Positions 29,863-40,589 are shown, counted from the first letter of the stretch. The stretch is 64,000 bases of DNA from Lepidostoma basale (GCA_022606425.2 JAHDVF020000001.1:1116001-1180000), one strand, 5' to 3'. Numbers and translations are program-made. Notes: generated by a model from the sequence alone, not told the origin.

Positions 29863-29899
29863 TGTTTTTTATTCTATATCTATAAGTTTAAAAGTCTGA

Positions 29900-30640
29900 C
29901 CACAAAATGAGAACTTCGTATGAAAAAAACTAACAAAATTATACTATTTGCATTCTATATATATAGTAAATTAAACATATTTAATCATCTAATGTTACGA
30001 ATGCTTCTAAGAAACATTAAAAAGAAATTTCGAGGCAATGAACCACAGAAAAGAATAATGCAGCATACTATTTTAAATACATTTTCTTTATACACAACAC
30101 AACTAAATAATGCATACAGCAAACAATAGATCATACTAACATACATTTTAGTAGATACTCGTAACACATTCTTACAATCACAACACGTGATATTTGTATG
30201 GCAAATGCTTCTGCTGTCACCAGACATGTCCGATATTTTGCAATCAAAAAGATGTACTTACGATTACTCAATAAAGAAACATCATTTCTTATGTAACGAT
30301 TTCCGATTGTGAAGTTAAAAATAGTTGCTCATCAATTTAATGTAATCAAGAAGGTTAAAAATACTTTGGTATTGCAGTCTGCTTATCAATCAGGCTATTT
30401 GGAAGTACCTATCCATCCACGTATATTCATAACTTGGCAACAAGACAATCTTCATAGTACTTACAATTAGTGCAAACTTGATTTCAATTAACGAACAATA
30501 ATATTAAGACAAATATGTTACAATGCGACTATTCGAATTTGAGATATGGATATGCCGAATAATTCTTTAAATATACAGAAATAAATGTATTGAAAAAATC
30601 TTCAAATTAACAGATGTAGATATATCGAACAATTCTTCAA
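29900..30640. other. No recognised feature
   Basis: AT-rich; the frames of 60-80 codons here show no family features. Confidence 0.5.
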
Positions 30641-30644
30641 ATTA

Positions 30645-30875
30645 TTATTATTATTATTATTTTGTTGAATCGCTCTTTACATCATGACAGCATGAGCCAA
30701 ATCGATGCAAAGGGTATTATAGCTATCATAGTGATTCTCGTGACATGTCATAGGTAGCTAATCTATCGCCATTTACCAGACCAAAGACAGTGTGACAATC
30801 ACACTGCCCTGGATGGAAATCGAACCCGGAACCTTCGGGGTGGCAGTCAATGCACTTACCACTCGACCACGAAGG
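30645..30875 (-). mobile_element. SINE-S copy 3, minus strand (most complete)
   Basis: Complement: CCTTCGTGGTCGAGTGGTAA (A box TGGTCGAGTGG), GGTTCCGGGTTCGATTTCC (B box), inner palindrome CAGTGTGATTGTCACACTG, then TATGACATGTCACGAGAATC, CATCGATTTGGCTCATGC, GCGATTCAACAAAATAATAA with an (AAT)n tail. This copy shows both promoter boxes, body and tail, so it defines the family. Confidence 0.88.
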
Positions 30876-30887
30876 AATATACAGATG

Positions 30888-31085
30888 TGAAGAGTGGCAA
30901 GAGCTATGACTGCAATACTAAAGGTCCCGGGTTCGATTTCCGGCGAGGGCAGTGTATTCTCACACTACCTTTGGTCTGGTGACACGTGACAATAAAAATG
31001 GCGATAGATTAGTCGCACCATATCATGAGAATCAATATACCTATCACCATATCATGAGAAACAATATAATAGCTAAAAAATATAT
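30888..31085 (+). mobile_element. SINE-S copy 4, plus strand
   Basis: Head GAGTGGCAAGAGC, CCCGGGTTCGATTTCC (B box), CAGTGTATTCTCACAC, TGGTCTGGTGACACGTGACA, then two copies of a CACCATATCATGAGAA(T/A)CAAT block. It lies head to head with copy 3, with only about 12 bases between. Confidence 0.82.
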
Positions 31086-31089
31086 ACAC

Positions 31090-31365
31090 AGTGGAGATCC
31101 CGTGAAGAACACCAGAATAAGAGAGATCTTTGAGGTTGTGGATATTATAAGATGAAGCAGACAGCGAAAAAAGGACTGGTACGGTCATGTTCAAATAATG
31201 GACACCACCAGACTCCCCTATAATTGCATAATCGGCCTCATGGGACTCGACCTCGTGGAAGACCTCCTAAAAGATGGAAGGACAGCTGGGAGTCTACCTC
31301 ACAGGAGGAGCAACACTCTGTAGAACAGACCACACAGGTCTACAACAAGGAAGAAAAATAAGAAG
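31090..31365 (+). mobile_element. LINE-E2 3' fragment
   Basis: NTRIREIFEVVDI, KKDWYGHVQIMD, GTRPRGRPPKRWKDSWESTS and a tail AAGGAAGAAAAATAAGAAGA. Same order of blocks as 14900-15095, with stops. Confidence 0.7.
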
Positions 31366-31602
31366 AATTGGGTTCAAACCACCTGTCCTATACAAAACAT
31401 AAAAAATAATAAAATAAAAAATATGTAGATATCTGCATGTATCGAATGTTTCCTGTACATTTGTTCGTACATACTGATTTGTTGATTAAATTTGTGCAAC
31501 ATTGAAATTATAAATGACGAGATACAACCCGTAAAATATTCACGAAAGTAAAGATTTTTTACCCCTTTAAATTTTTCTTCAAAGTACAATCGTAATCAGT
31601 AA

Positions 31603-31835
31603 TAAGTTTTAATATGTATGAAAAAACGATAGTTTTCAAGGAGTTTTATTATAATGTTTATGTATGACATGTTTTGCCCTTCTAAGGCATTATCAAATGT
31701 CATTGATAATGCCTTAGAAGGGCGAAACATGTCATACACAAACATTATAATAAAACTCCTTGAAAACTATCGTTTTTTTCATAATTTAATATGGAATTTT
31801 AGATCATTGTTCAAGAAACAATAAATAATGATTTT
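31603..31835. mobile_element. Palindromic element, family P (copy 6, best preserved)
   Basis: Two ~85-bp arms, nearly perfect inverted copies, with only a few bases between them at about 31700: left TATGAAAAAACGATAGTTTT to GGCATTATCAAATG, right CATTGATAATGCCTTAGAAG to AAAACTATCGTTTTTTTCAT. The right arm ends in AATATGGAATTTTAGATCAT, TGTTCAAGAAACAATAAAT, a boundary shared by other P copies. Centre-proximal layout: TTGATAA, stem II GCCTT/AGGGC, GAAAC, ACATGT, GTC. The CTGANGA box is changed to TTGATAA here and in every P copy where it can be read. Confidence 0.85.
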
Positions 31836-31839
31836 AACT

Positions 31840-32284
31840 TTATAGGTAAAAAAAATTTCACTCACGTTAAAAATTTCACAATTAAAAATACCAAATTGTT
31901 CTCCTTTTGTTTTCTATACAACAATAATCAGAACAGAATTTAAAAAATCTAGAAACGTTGACGGGCAGGCGCATCGCGTGCATTCGAATTTTTCTATTTA
32001 CTTTCGAGAGAATCGAAGTATTCCACTCTCGCTCTCTTGTATTCAAAATATTCTCGTTTTCTTTCCTTAATTTAATTCTATTATTTTAAAAACTGTACAC
32101 ATATTATAGAAATAATAATTAATCAATGTATAATTTAGCAGACTTTCCTTATTTAAAAAAATGTGCGTTCAACTTCGTCTTTTTTTTCAGTATAACAATT
32201 ACAGCTTTTATTTTTAAGCGTTGTGGATATCGCTTGACGAATATGATAATCCTAACTGGTCTTCCATTCCTTGACAATAATGTA
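31840..32284. other. No recognised feature
   Basis: AT-rich, no supported frame. Confidence 0.5.
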
Positions 32285-32475
32285 AGACTTTATCATAAAC
32301 CCTAAATCCCCCCTCGCCCTCTTTCGGAGGGATACTCCGGCCCATACATTTAGCCCCATCATAAAACAACTACCAAATCACATTCCAACAATGTTTCCTA
32401 CAGACGTAAAAGGAATAGCCATTAGAGCTGAACCTCTGTAAGCCAGATGATCCATGTCCAAGTCCAAGTCCTAAT
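32285..32475 (+). mobile_element. LINE-H 3' end with hexamer tail (copy 2)
   Basis: CCCTCGCCCTCTTTCGGAGG, CCCATACATTTAGCCCC, CATTCCAACAATGTTTCC, GGAATAGCCATTAGAGC, then CCAAGTCCAAGTCC. Nearly the same as the complement of 43742-43935. Confidence 0.75.
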
Positions 32476-32894
32476 ATTGAGTTTAAGGAATCATTTTCAA
32501 GTAGCGGATGAAGGAATGCTGCATGTTTTATTTACATTTTTAAAATACCAATAAGAGCACGTTCGATTGTTTGATGCAATGTTGGCGGGAAACGGAAGAC
32601 ACCAGGATCGTGATTATATCTCATATTATTTGTTTACCAAGAATACCCCACTGACTTCTCACGTAGAGTTTAAATACCGGACGTGAAATGACATCACGTT
32701 TAATACAAGCGAATTCAACGGCGCGCGGCGTACAGATACAATATAATATCCCTCTAAACTTCCTCCAAAGAGCGTGGATGCATCAACATACTGAAAATTA
32801 GTACGTGTCATCGTTAAACTGATATAATATTCAACATATTAATGTTTTTAAACATGTTACTAGAAGAATTTGATTGTGTTTAATGTTTTTTGAA

Positions 32895-33735
32895 AACGAA
32901 CCATCACGCCTTCTCTCCGGAGGGATAGGCAGAAAGAATGGACCGCTACACTGTTCAATCCTGACATACTACTCTTGCTTCCTCTACATTCATAAAAACT
33001 GTTATTCATAAAAACGTCGATTTCTCTGACTCCTCACGTGACCGACATTTAATATTTTGTTTATTTGATCGTGTTACGTTTTCCTCGACCTTCCTCTATT
33101 TCTAGCTCCGTTCGCGTCGTTTACATATACCTTCTTCAAAAATATGTCTTTATTCATTCTTCCGTGTGTCCAAACCATCCAAACGACCCTTTCATTATTT
33201 TGTTCATCTTCTTCTTCCGGTGTCGTGTTAGGTCCCTCCAACGTCGGCGATCACTAAAGCAAAAGCATGGTTGTATTCGTCATAATGATTTCTGGGAAAA
33301 GATGACCAGAGAGGTATCCTGTTGCCTTCTCAGGTGGATTTTTCTGTCGGGGTGACCTTCCCTGGTTGGATCTAGTTTGGAGGTGCCAGAAACTCGCTTT
33401 TCATCCCCTCGTTATCTGCTGTGATCACACGATTATGGATGTGATTTCATTGCACGGGGTTCGCGACAAGGGCGCTAACGAGTTGAACTAGTCAGTAGTG
33501 TTGCCAGTGGAATGCAACTGGGCGTTTCGCAGAATTTTATAGAATCACACCCTCCAGCAAGATGTAACTCGCCGCGACCCTACTGACAGTTTGAACCCCG
33601 TATACTGAATTTTGTGTATAACACTTTCATTCGCACCGCATTCACTTCTTATATTTGCATTTGACACTCTATCATATATTTGAACATTCATATAAAAATT
33701 ATATTCGCCATCGCTATTATCGCGGTTGCACATAT
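32895..33735 (-). mobile_element. LINE-A1 copy, minus strand, split by another LINE
   Basis: Starts ACGAACCATCACGCCTTCTC (no GTTA tail left), runs to TTTCATTATTTTGTTCAT near 33209, is interrupted, and resumes at ATAACACTTTCATTCGCACC near 33613 to about 33735. The two halves join in frame with the consensus order seen at 55778-56277. Confidence 0.8.
33207..33612 (-). mobile_element. LINE-like 3' end nested in LINE-A
   Basis: Begins CTTCTTCTTCCGGTGTCG (a GAA-type tail from the other strand). Related to 49285-49600 by GGCGATCACTNNAGC and ATGATTTC(C)TGGG blocks. ATTTTGTTCAT before and ATTTTGTGTAT after look like an 11-bp target duplication with two changes. The coding assignment is uncertain. 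Confidence 0.55.
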
Positions 33736-33954
33736 GGATATTATTTTTAATGTTTTAGTGTGAATTAAAACACAATTTTTTCCACTTTTTCAGTTTATTT
33801 TTTTCGTCATATTTCAAAGTTATCACACCTTCAACACCGAGAGACAAATCACTAGAACCAAATTCTATAACATATGCAAATTGAAATTATTCAAAAAATA
33901 TACATATCCAGTGTTTACGCCTTAAAAAATTAAATTAATACATTGCATATTTGC

Positions 33955-34190
33955 TAACTAACTAACTAACCATCACGCCGTCTCCCCGAAGGGGTAGGCA
34001 GAAAGAATGGACTGCCACACCTTTCTTTCCTGAAATATTTCTCTCGCTTCCTCAACATTCATACATCGTGTCATGCACGCGCGTCGATTTCTCTGACTCC
34101 TCACATGGCCGACATTCAATATTTGATTTATTTGATCGTGCCACGTTTTCCTCGGTCTTCCTCTATTTCTGGTACCATTTACATCATTAG
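33955..34190 (-). mobile_element. LINE-A1 3' end, minus strand
   Basis: Complement is nearly open over its length: GRPRKTW, HDQINQILNVGHVRSQRNRR, and LSAYPFGETA with the stop TGA directly before TGG and the GTTA tail. This copy shows best how the coding sequence runs into the 3' tail. Confidence 0.88.
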
Positions 34191-34264
34191 ATGCCCTTCC
34201 ACAGTGTAGAAAATGTCATAACAAAATAAGACAACAAAATTGTTACTTCGTTCAAATTTTAAAA

Positions 34265-34415
34265 AAATAAAACAAAATTTTAAAATAGGAATGAAATTTT
34301 TCGCTTTGCTAAAGCATTATTTAATGTGCCAATGTGACATTTGTTAATCCAGTAAGGCGAAATTGGTAACTTCCATAATGTAACATACAATTAGAAAACT
34401 AACGTTTCATCGATA
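34265..34415. mobile_element. Palindromic element, family P (copy 7, decayed)
   Basis: TTCGCTTTGCTAAAGCATTA, centre, AGTAAGGCGAAATTGG and AGAAAACTAACGTTTCAT. Low similarity to the best P copy, but the order of blocks is right. Confidence 0.5.
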
Positions 34416-35035
34416 TTACATGGATTTTTTAAGTTCTATCTGATTAACCTAAGAAATTAATACTAAACAATTACGACATTTAAATGTCTAATTGGTTTCG
34501 TTTTAAATTCAGATATTCAATGTTAACAGATGTGTTCAACCAAATGATATAGATTGACAGTAAAATTGATATATGGTTTAAACAAAATAAACTAGTAAGC
34601 CATAAAATTATTGCTAATTAAATTTAAATATTTAAGTACTAAAGCACAGGCAGAATAAACGTTTTATTTACATGTTTGTATTAGAAGTTTAGCGTTGATA
34701 TCTTTAAATTACTTTTTGCTGCGTAAAATTCAGACTACGAATCTTCTAATCTTAATAACAATTTTAATAACTAACAAATTATACATGAATATTTAAAAAT
34801 ATTATTTTAAATGTACATATATTTTTGCGGACTTGATTTTTAATAGTTAGAATTTGTGACCGATTATTTTGATGCAAGCACCATATAAAAGTTAAGTGAG
34901 TGAAAAATTCACGAATGGGCCTTGTATTAAAAAATTTTTTTTTCTCCAGACTTTGTTTTCGCGCTGGGTAATCAAAAGTCTACGGTTTTGAATAAAACAT
35001 CATTTTTATCATAGTAATTATATTAATCTAATTTG
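34416..35035. other. No recognised feature
   Basis: AT-rich, no supported frame. Confidence 0.5.
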
Positions 35036-35039
35036 CGAA

Positions 35040-35935
35040 TTTTGTATAATGGTCCGGAGCCGGCTCGAGTGTGGTTCGGTGATATGGAGTGATATTTCTG
35101 TGATATCTCTACTAGGGAGTGCACGAGTGAAGCTGACGAAAGGCGCCGCTGCACCTATAACAGCTTCGGGTAAGCGGAGGGAGCCCTCTATGGCTCGGCC
35201 ATATATCTCTACATGAGAGAGTTTGGTAGCTATCTGTGGCTTTATCCCACTGCATTCCTCTTGGGCATGCTGGGGACCAATAGTTTGCAGATAAGAAGAG
35301 ATGGGTACACACTTACCCATTTCTTCAGACTTATCAGGGGATTCTTTAAGAACTCCGTTATCTAAGAGGCTATCCATCTTTATGTTCCAGATGGTTATCT
35401 TCGACAACGCCACCACAGACTGTTTTATCTCCCAGCATGCAGAACCAACCTGCCTCTGATGTTCCCGGTGGGGAGAGCAATCAAACTGCTGAACATGATT
35501 GCTTCGGAGATAAAGAGAGCTTTCATATTCGTGAAAGTACGTTCAGAAGACAAATGCTCTTGACTTTGGAGAGTATTATGTATTATTATAATAATAAACG
35601 CGAATGTTTAATGGTTTTACTTTGTTTTTAATTCATATAATTTCTTATACAAATATCAGTTACAAATTTGTATAAGAAATTATATGAATTAAAAACAAAG
35701 TAAAACCATTCAACATTCGCGTTTATTATTATAATAATTATAATGGAGTTTTACAAAACAAAAACCTCAACAATTAATAGTATTATGTATTCCTAATGTC
35801 GAACCATCTCCCATGCGTTCCTGGTATTATATATTGTTTATGTTTTACCTGTTCTCAATAGATGCCTTAAACTATTATATAATTGGTGTTTGTAATATCT
35901 TATGAGAAAATATACTGATTTGATTTGATTTGAAT
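35040..35935 (+). mobile_element. J2 LINE 3' end, split by a palindromic insert
   Basis: Plus strand: LWLYPTAFLLGMLGTNSLQI, HFFRLIRGFFKNSVI, LYVPDGYLRQRHHRLFYLPA, CRTNLPLMFPVGRAIKLLNM, then ESTFRRQMLLTLESI. This matches J1 (8409-8921) block by block, so J1 and J2 are related families. After the insert at 35585-35778 the 3' region continues to a GATTTGATTTG tail at 35935. The long minus-strand frame over 35018-35416 is its antisense shadow. Confidence 0.82.
35585..35778. mobile_element. Palindromic insert with 13-bp target duplication
   Basis: Arms of ~72 bp (ATTATAATAATAAACGCGAA to TTTCTTATACAAAT and back) around a ~9-bp centre, then a short unpaired end TAATGGAGTTTTACAAAACA that resembles the outer end of family P. 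AGTATTATGTATT occurs at 35572-35584 and 35779-35791. Removing the insert restores the J2 sequence found elsewhere. No hammerhead-like core was seen in it. Confidence 0.8.
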
Positions 35936-36404
35936 CGCTGGTTAACACAAGGTAAATACCAAAATCCATTAACGTTCGGATAAAAAGTTTTTTATGAATA
36001 TAAATTTGAACGGATTTGAACATCGCAAAAGGAACCGTAATATCTTGAGTGTTTCACAACCGGAACTTGGCTGCCGTTAATAAATGGGCTATGAACTTAC
36101 GATATAAGTAACAGCGGAGTCACCTGCGTGCTTCCTCACCACTACATCCGAACTCTAGAAACTATTACATCCGGCCCCGATACCCGGACTCCGGACTCGG
36201 CTAGTGATGGCCAATGTGCCATATTTCAAACAAAATATTTTGAATTCAAATATTATAGAACTACACATTTTTTAAATTACGGTATCATAGAAAATTCCAA
36301 ATATTTAAATAAGTAGTAAAGCAGATGATTCTGAACGTTTTAAAAATTGGGGTAGACAAATACGAGTACGTTTTTCACGAATAAATTATACGTACATAAT
36401 TAAC

Positions 36405-36605
36405 CCTTGACAAGAAGACTGCTGACTTGGAGACCGTGGACGGCAAAGAGAAGTGCAGAGCGACCGCAACTACGGTGGAAGGATGATCTGAACAGACATG
36501 TCGGAATAACCTAAATGTAGTTTGCACAAGACAGAGTGACATGGAAGCGAAAGGAGGAGGCCTTTGTCCAGGAGTGGACGGAAATAGGCTGAAGAAGAAG
36601 GAAGA
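36405..36605 (+). mobile_element. LINE-K 3' end, plus strand
   Basis: TRRLLTWRPWTAKRSAERPQ, LRWKDDLNRHVG, WKRKEEAFVQEWTEIG, stop, and a GAAGAAGGAAGAAG tail. Same end as 46480-46990. Confidence 0.75.
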
Positions 36606-36787
36606 AGAAATGCTCCACAATGTTAAAATTTAAAGGAATTAGTTTTTTTTAATTTATTTTTTTCAAATATCTAGTGTCTCGGATGATGGTGTATGGAAAT
36701 TCTTTATTTCTAAAAATAGAAGAAAAACGTTCACAATTTTTCCGAAGAAATTTTGTGCTGTTATTGGAATTCAAAAACAAAACTTCT

Positions 36788-36905
36788 CTCCGTCCACGGT
36801 CTCCAATTCAGCAGTCTTCTTGTCCATAATTCATCTGAGCTCCTGGCTACGTGACCTGTCAATTACCATCTTAGGGTCGCCACCCGGTGGATGATGTCAG
36901 TACAG
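36788..36905 (-). mobile_element. LINE-K internal fragment, minus strand
   Basis: Complement: DIIHRVATLRW-like, HVARSSDELWTRRLLNWRPW, overlapping the plus-strand piece at 36405-36605 by about 35 bases of the same LINE region. The two pieces face each other. Confidence 0.65.
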
Positions 36906-37444
36906 TATTTAGAATATGAATATTAGTCATTGATTATTTATTGATTTTTCCAAGAAAATTTTTGTTTATTTCAATGTTTGAATATAAAATATTATTGAAA
37001 TATTTTTTTGCTTTTTCTATTCTTAAAAAAATAAATAAAAATATCATTTTGTTTAGTTGTAAACGCACTATCACTCACATTATTGTAAACAAACGGTCTC
37101 TACAAAAGTGATTGAGAACTTTAAAGGGTCCTTTTATGAGATATTTAAATATTTATTTGATGAATCCCTTCCCTAGGCCTGTTGCCGCCTCGGCCGTGTC
37201 CGTCCCGCGTGACGCGACCAGTATGCCCCTGCACACAGCGATGGAGTATAAGGAGTAACGAATGTACCATATATTGTTAAATCTACATCTTACTGCAGCG
37301 GTGGATCATAACGTTAAAGCAAAATAACAATAAAAGCTAAAGCAGTTGTAATCAATACACTGGAACTTAGCTACGATGATTTACATCCCGAAAAGCATAG
37401 AAGATTAGCTTCATCTTTTTTTCATTTGTGTATAATATTTGTTT
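36906..37444. other. Unclassified; GC-rich patch at 37170-37250
   Basis: CCTAGGCCTGTTGCCGCCTC and CGTCCCGCGTGACGCGACC stand out in AT-rich DNA. No frame or family recognised. Confidence 0.4.
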
Positions 37445-37622
37445 TCGGGTTAATAGTTCATATGACAAGTGATATGAAGCTAAAATATCGCCATTTTATT
37501 GTCACCTGAATTCTACACCAGATCAAAGACAGTGTAAAAATTACGCGGCCATCACTGGGAAGTGAACCTAGGGCCTGTTGTGTGGCAGTTATAGCTCTTG
37601 CCACTTTGCTACGAAGGTCGTC
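37445..37622 (-). mobile_element. SINE-S copy 5, minus strand
   Basis: Complement: TGACGACCTTCGTAGCAAAG, TGGCAAGAGCTATAACTGCC, CCTAGGTTCACTTCCC (decayed B box), CACTGTCTTTGATCTGGTG and TCACTTGTCATATGAAC. More diverged than the other copies. Confidence 0.75.
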
Positions 37623-37644
37623 AATTCTAATTATTTATTCTTAT

Positions 37645-37760
37645 TCATCTTGCGATCTGTTAAGACGGGATATCACATTTGCTTCGTGGGATGAAGATGT
37701 CCAGCTTTTCTCCTGAAGTTCATCATGTGTTTCCAAATATTGACTCAATTGTGGAGGATT
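37645..37760 (-). mobile_element. LINE-E-like 3' scrap
   Basis: Complement AACAGATCGCAAGATGAATA and the preceding GGACATCTTCATCCCACGAA resemble the end of LINE-E (26750-26800). The GAA tail is not present. Confidence 0.45.
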
Positions 37761-38356
37761 AAGGGTTTTGAAACCTGCTGGTAACATCAGTGGTGTCTGT
37801 TATTTGAGTGTTTTGATGTTATTCATAATTCATATTTTAATTAAAATATAAAACTGTTTTCCAAAATTACTTACCATATATATGTACCTATATAATATAA
37901 TAAACATCTAGTTGTAATTTTTGCATCTTGGATGCAAGCCATTGTAAATTCGAAATAGAAAGAATAAAAAAATGTGATCTTGGAAATTATTAATCATAAC
38001 TACTTAATGTTTACAAGTAGTCATAATAGAATAATACCATTTTATGATACATACCAGAAAGGTGCTTTATGGTAGATAAAAAAGTGTTAAAACATATAGG
38101 TACAAACGTGTATTTTTCAAATATTATAATTAATAATAAATATAAATGAAAAGGTCTGTTTTATAATATTTTATGGAAATAATTAACCGCTTAAATTATT
38201 ATTATTTTTTATTTGAATGATTTTAGATGAACCTGTAAGATGTTATAATGGTCACCGCAAAGCACCACTTATGGAACAGGGTCCAATAAATATGGCGATA
38301 ACTTAATATATAATTTATATATTTATTTTTCTCAAATTTGGGACAAATCAAGTTAA

Positions 38357-38672
38357 CCGCCCTACCCTCAGGTAATTTTCCGAGAAACGTGCAAAAAAGC
38401 AGGTTTTTTTTTAATGAAAATTAATTATATATTAATTTTGTTTTTTTAAATTACGAAACGTCAAATACTCGGCCGCACACTTCGCCTGCCCCTTGTAAAA
38501 CTATCATTTTTATGAAGACTTGTACTCAATAGTTGTTGGCACACGCGCGTATCCCTAACAGTTTGTACATTTTAGGTACATTACTTTTTCTCAAGCGCGT
38601 ACGTGATACGGGATAGCGCTGAATGGTACAGTCAAAATGAATGTATCACGTACGTTCAAATAGGTAGGGTGG
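38357..38672. mobile_element. piggyBac-type MITE with TTAA duplication
   Basis: Left end CCGCCCTACC and right end GGTAGGGTGG are inverted with one change, each bounded by TTAA (38353-38356, 38673-38676). piggyBac elements target TTAA and have short inverted ends. Inside the right half is a second inverted repeat, GCGTACGTGATAC and GTATCACGTACG (about 38535-38660). No transposase. Confidence 0.65.
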
Positions 38673-38809
38673 TTAAAACATAATATTATAATTTAATATC
38701 GTTGGTTTTATAAAATCAAAAGATATATTTTTTAAATACTTGTTTTTCCATACCTCTGACTACCCCTAACCCCTTAAACTACTTGGCAACTTTGTTATAA
38801 TCAGCCTTC

Positions 38810-38890
38810 ATTTAAACATGTCATTCCCACAAACTATAATGTAATAAAACTTCTAGAAGACAGACGTATTAATAATTTATTAACAGTCAA
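38810..38890. mobile_element. Family P, right half only (copy 8)
   Basis: AAACATGTCATTCCCACAAA, TAATAAAACTTCTAGAAGAC, AGACGTATTAATAATTT. No left arm is found next to it. Confidence 0.65.
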
Positions 38891-39461
38891 TAATCAAGTC
38901 ATCATTGTTTGAATGTATCATAAAAAGTAAGTATAAGCGTGAACAAGAATCATATTACTTTATACACTCAAACATCAAACTAGGTTAGGTACACAAAACA
39001 TACTCACACGATGTCTTGATATAAAGAAACTCAAAAATTACCTAAGTGTAGTTATGAAATGCGTCGCCAGCCACCTACTAACAGTGGATAATATTCATAT
39101 GATTGCACGTTATCGTTAAATATTATTACTGCCTTTAGTCGGCTTGAAATGGTAATCTGTTTTTTTTTTGTTCTCCGTGCGGAAGTAAGAACCGGACGTA
39201 CTCAGGGTCGAGACACAAAGGTTCGTCTTCCTGTTTGATAAAATGTCGAAGAATTGTTCCTTGTCCGCTTAATTGTTTCCTTACAATGGTAATGGTTCAT
39301 TCAACGCCTATTTACATCCACACTGTGTTATTTCATGTAAATTGCTTCTTTTTACGAGGCGAGAAACACTGGATATAGGTGTTAGGTGTTCATTTTGCCT
39401 TTTGTACATATTTTTATTAATAAAATAACATAAGAAATTCTAGAAAATGATTATTTATTTT
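38891..39461. other. No recognised feature
   Basis: AT-rich; no supported frame. Confidence 0.5.
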
Positions 39462-39785
39462 TTTATTGTTACTTTGAACAATGATGTAAAACTCCATATG
39501 AAATAATTATTAGGAATGAAAACGTCTAACTTCTAAAAGTTTTATTATATTTTCGATGGAATGACATGTTTCGAATACTTATTGTAAACTATTTAATATA
39601 TTTCATATTCTGTTACATTAACTCGGGTATATAAACGATCGCGCACTTGAATCTCGCATATTTGATAATGCCTTGGAAAAGCGGAACATGTCATTCCAAC
39701 TAAAATATTATAAAACCCCTAGAAGACAGACGTTTTCAATCCTATAAATTATTATTTTTTATATTAAGAAATAAATAGTTTTCAA
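39462..39785. mobile_element. Palindromic element, family P (copy 9, expanded centre)
   Basis: Left arm TTTGAACAATGATGTAAAAC to ATGGAATGACATGTTTCG, about 90 bp of other DNA, then TTTGATAATGCCTTGGAAAA, GCGGAACATGTCATTCC, CCCCTAGAAGACAGACGTTT. GAAAC has become GGAAC in the right arm. Confidence 0.75.
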
Positions 39786-39854
39786 AATTTTTTTATTAAA
39801 AGCCTTTTCATTTTCTATATATTATATATTTTTTTAATGAAATATATCGACCGA

Positions 39855-40357
39855 AAAAAAAATGGCAGTGTAAAATTGGGTTCTAGTGCGGACCCTTTTG
39901 TATGGGTATGGAACTTGGGGTTTGCATAAGAAGGATGAAAGTAGGATAAATGCCCTAGAAAGTGCGTAAAAAGAATGTATGATAGAACACCCGATGAAGA
40001 GGTTAGAAAGGAATCTAAGGCGGACGAATGCGTCCTAAATAAAATGAAGAAAGGGTCACTAAGATGGTTTGGACACATGCAACGAATGGATGAGAGAAGA
40101 ATGGTTAAAAAGATATATACAAGTAGTGTGAATCGAAAAAGAAGTCGAGGAAAGCCAAGGAAGATATGGAATGACCAAATTAATCAAATACTGCAAGGCG
40201 ACCATGTTCTAAGTAGAAATACTCGACGTGCGTGCATGTCACGGTGTGTGAATGTAGAAGATGTGCGAGAGTTACGTCAACATTGAAGAGTGTGGCGGTT
40301 CAACATCTCTGCCTACCCCTCCTGAGAAACAGCGTGATTGTTAGTTAGTTAATGACA
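39855..40357 (+). mobile_element. LINE-A1 copy, (TTAG)n tail
   Basis: Open stretch 39975-40286 reads MYDRTPDEEVRKESKADECV, LNKMKKGSLRWFGHMQRMDE, RSRGKPRKIWNDQINQILQG and RRACMSRCVNVEDVRELRQH. The GSLRWFGHM and RPRKTW blocks are the family signature. It ends ACAGCGTGATTGTTAGTTAG. The RT core is absent. Confidence 0.85.
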
Positions 40358-40589
40358 CTTTCGCTTTACTGAGACATTAAATAATGCCCTAGCAAGGTTT
40401 TTATTTACTGATATTATGCTTTCCGTTTAACTTTAGCTATCTATTTAATAATTACTGTATATTATTCACTCAAATAAAGAAACGAAGATTTAGGGGTTTT
40501 CAAAATAAATATAATATAAAAGTTTATTGACTATATTTTTTCTTTTAATTGGTGATTTCGTTTTTTAAGGTATTTAATTATTGAATTTT

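Larger units (their letters stand above)
29480..29895. mobile_element. F4 hammerhead-like palindrome (copy a), split by RTE-D
   Basis: Left arm AACTTATAGATATAAAATAA, through the motif on the complement (CTGATGA at 29586-29592); right arm end TTCTATATCTATAAGTTT at 29873-29890. An RTE-D fragment (29638-29862) separates them. The right arm is short. Confidence 0.6.

Noticed and set aside
35018..35416. 132-residue minus-strand frame as a host gene
   Set aside because: It is antisense to J2 RT codons (LLGMLG, RQRHHRLFYLPACRTN) that match J1 copies on the plus strand.
36405..36905. Twin-priming inversion of LINE-K
   Set aside because: The inverted 5' piece lies downstream of the 3' tail rather than upstream of the 3' piece, and the two pieces overlap in content.
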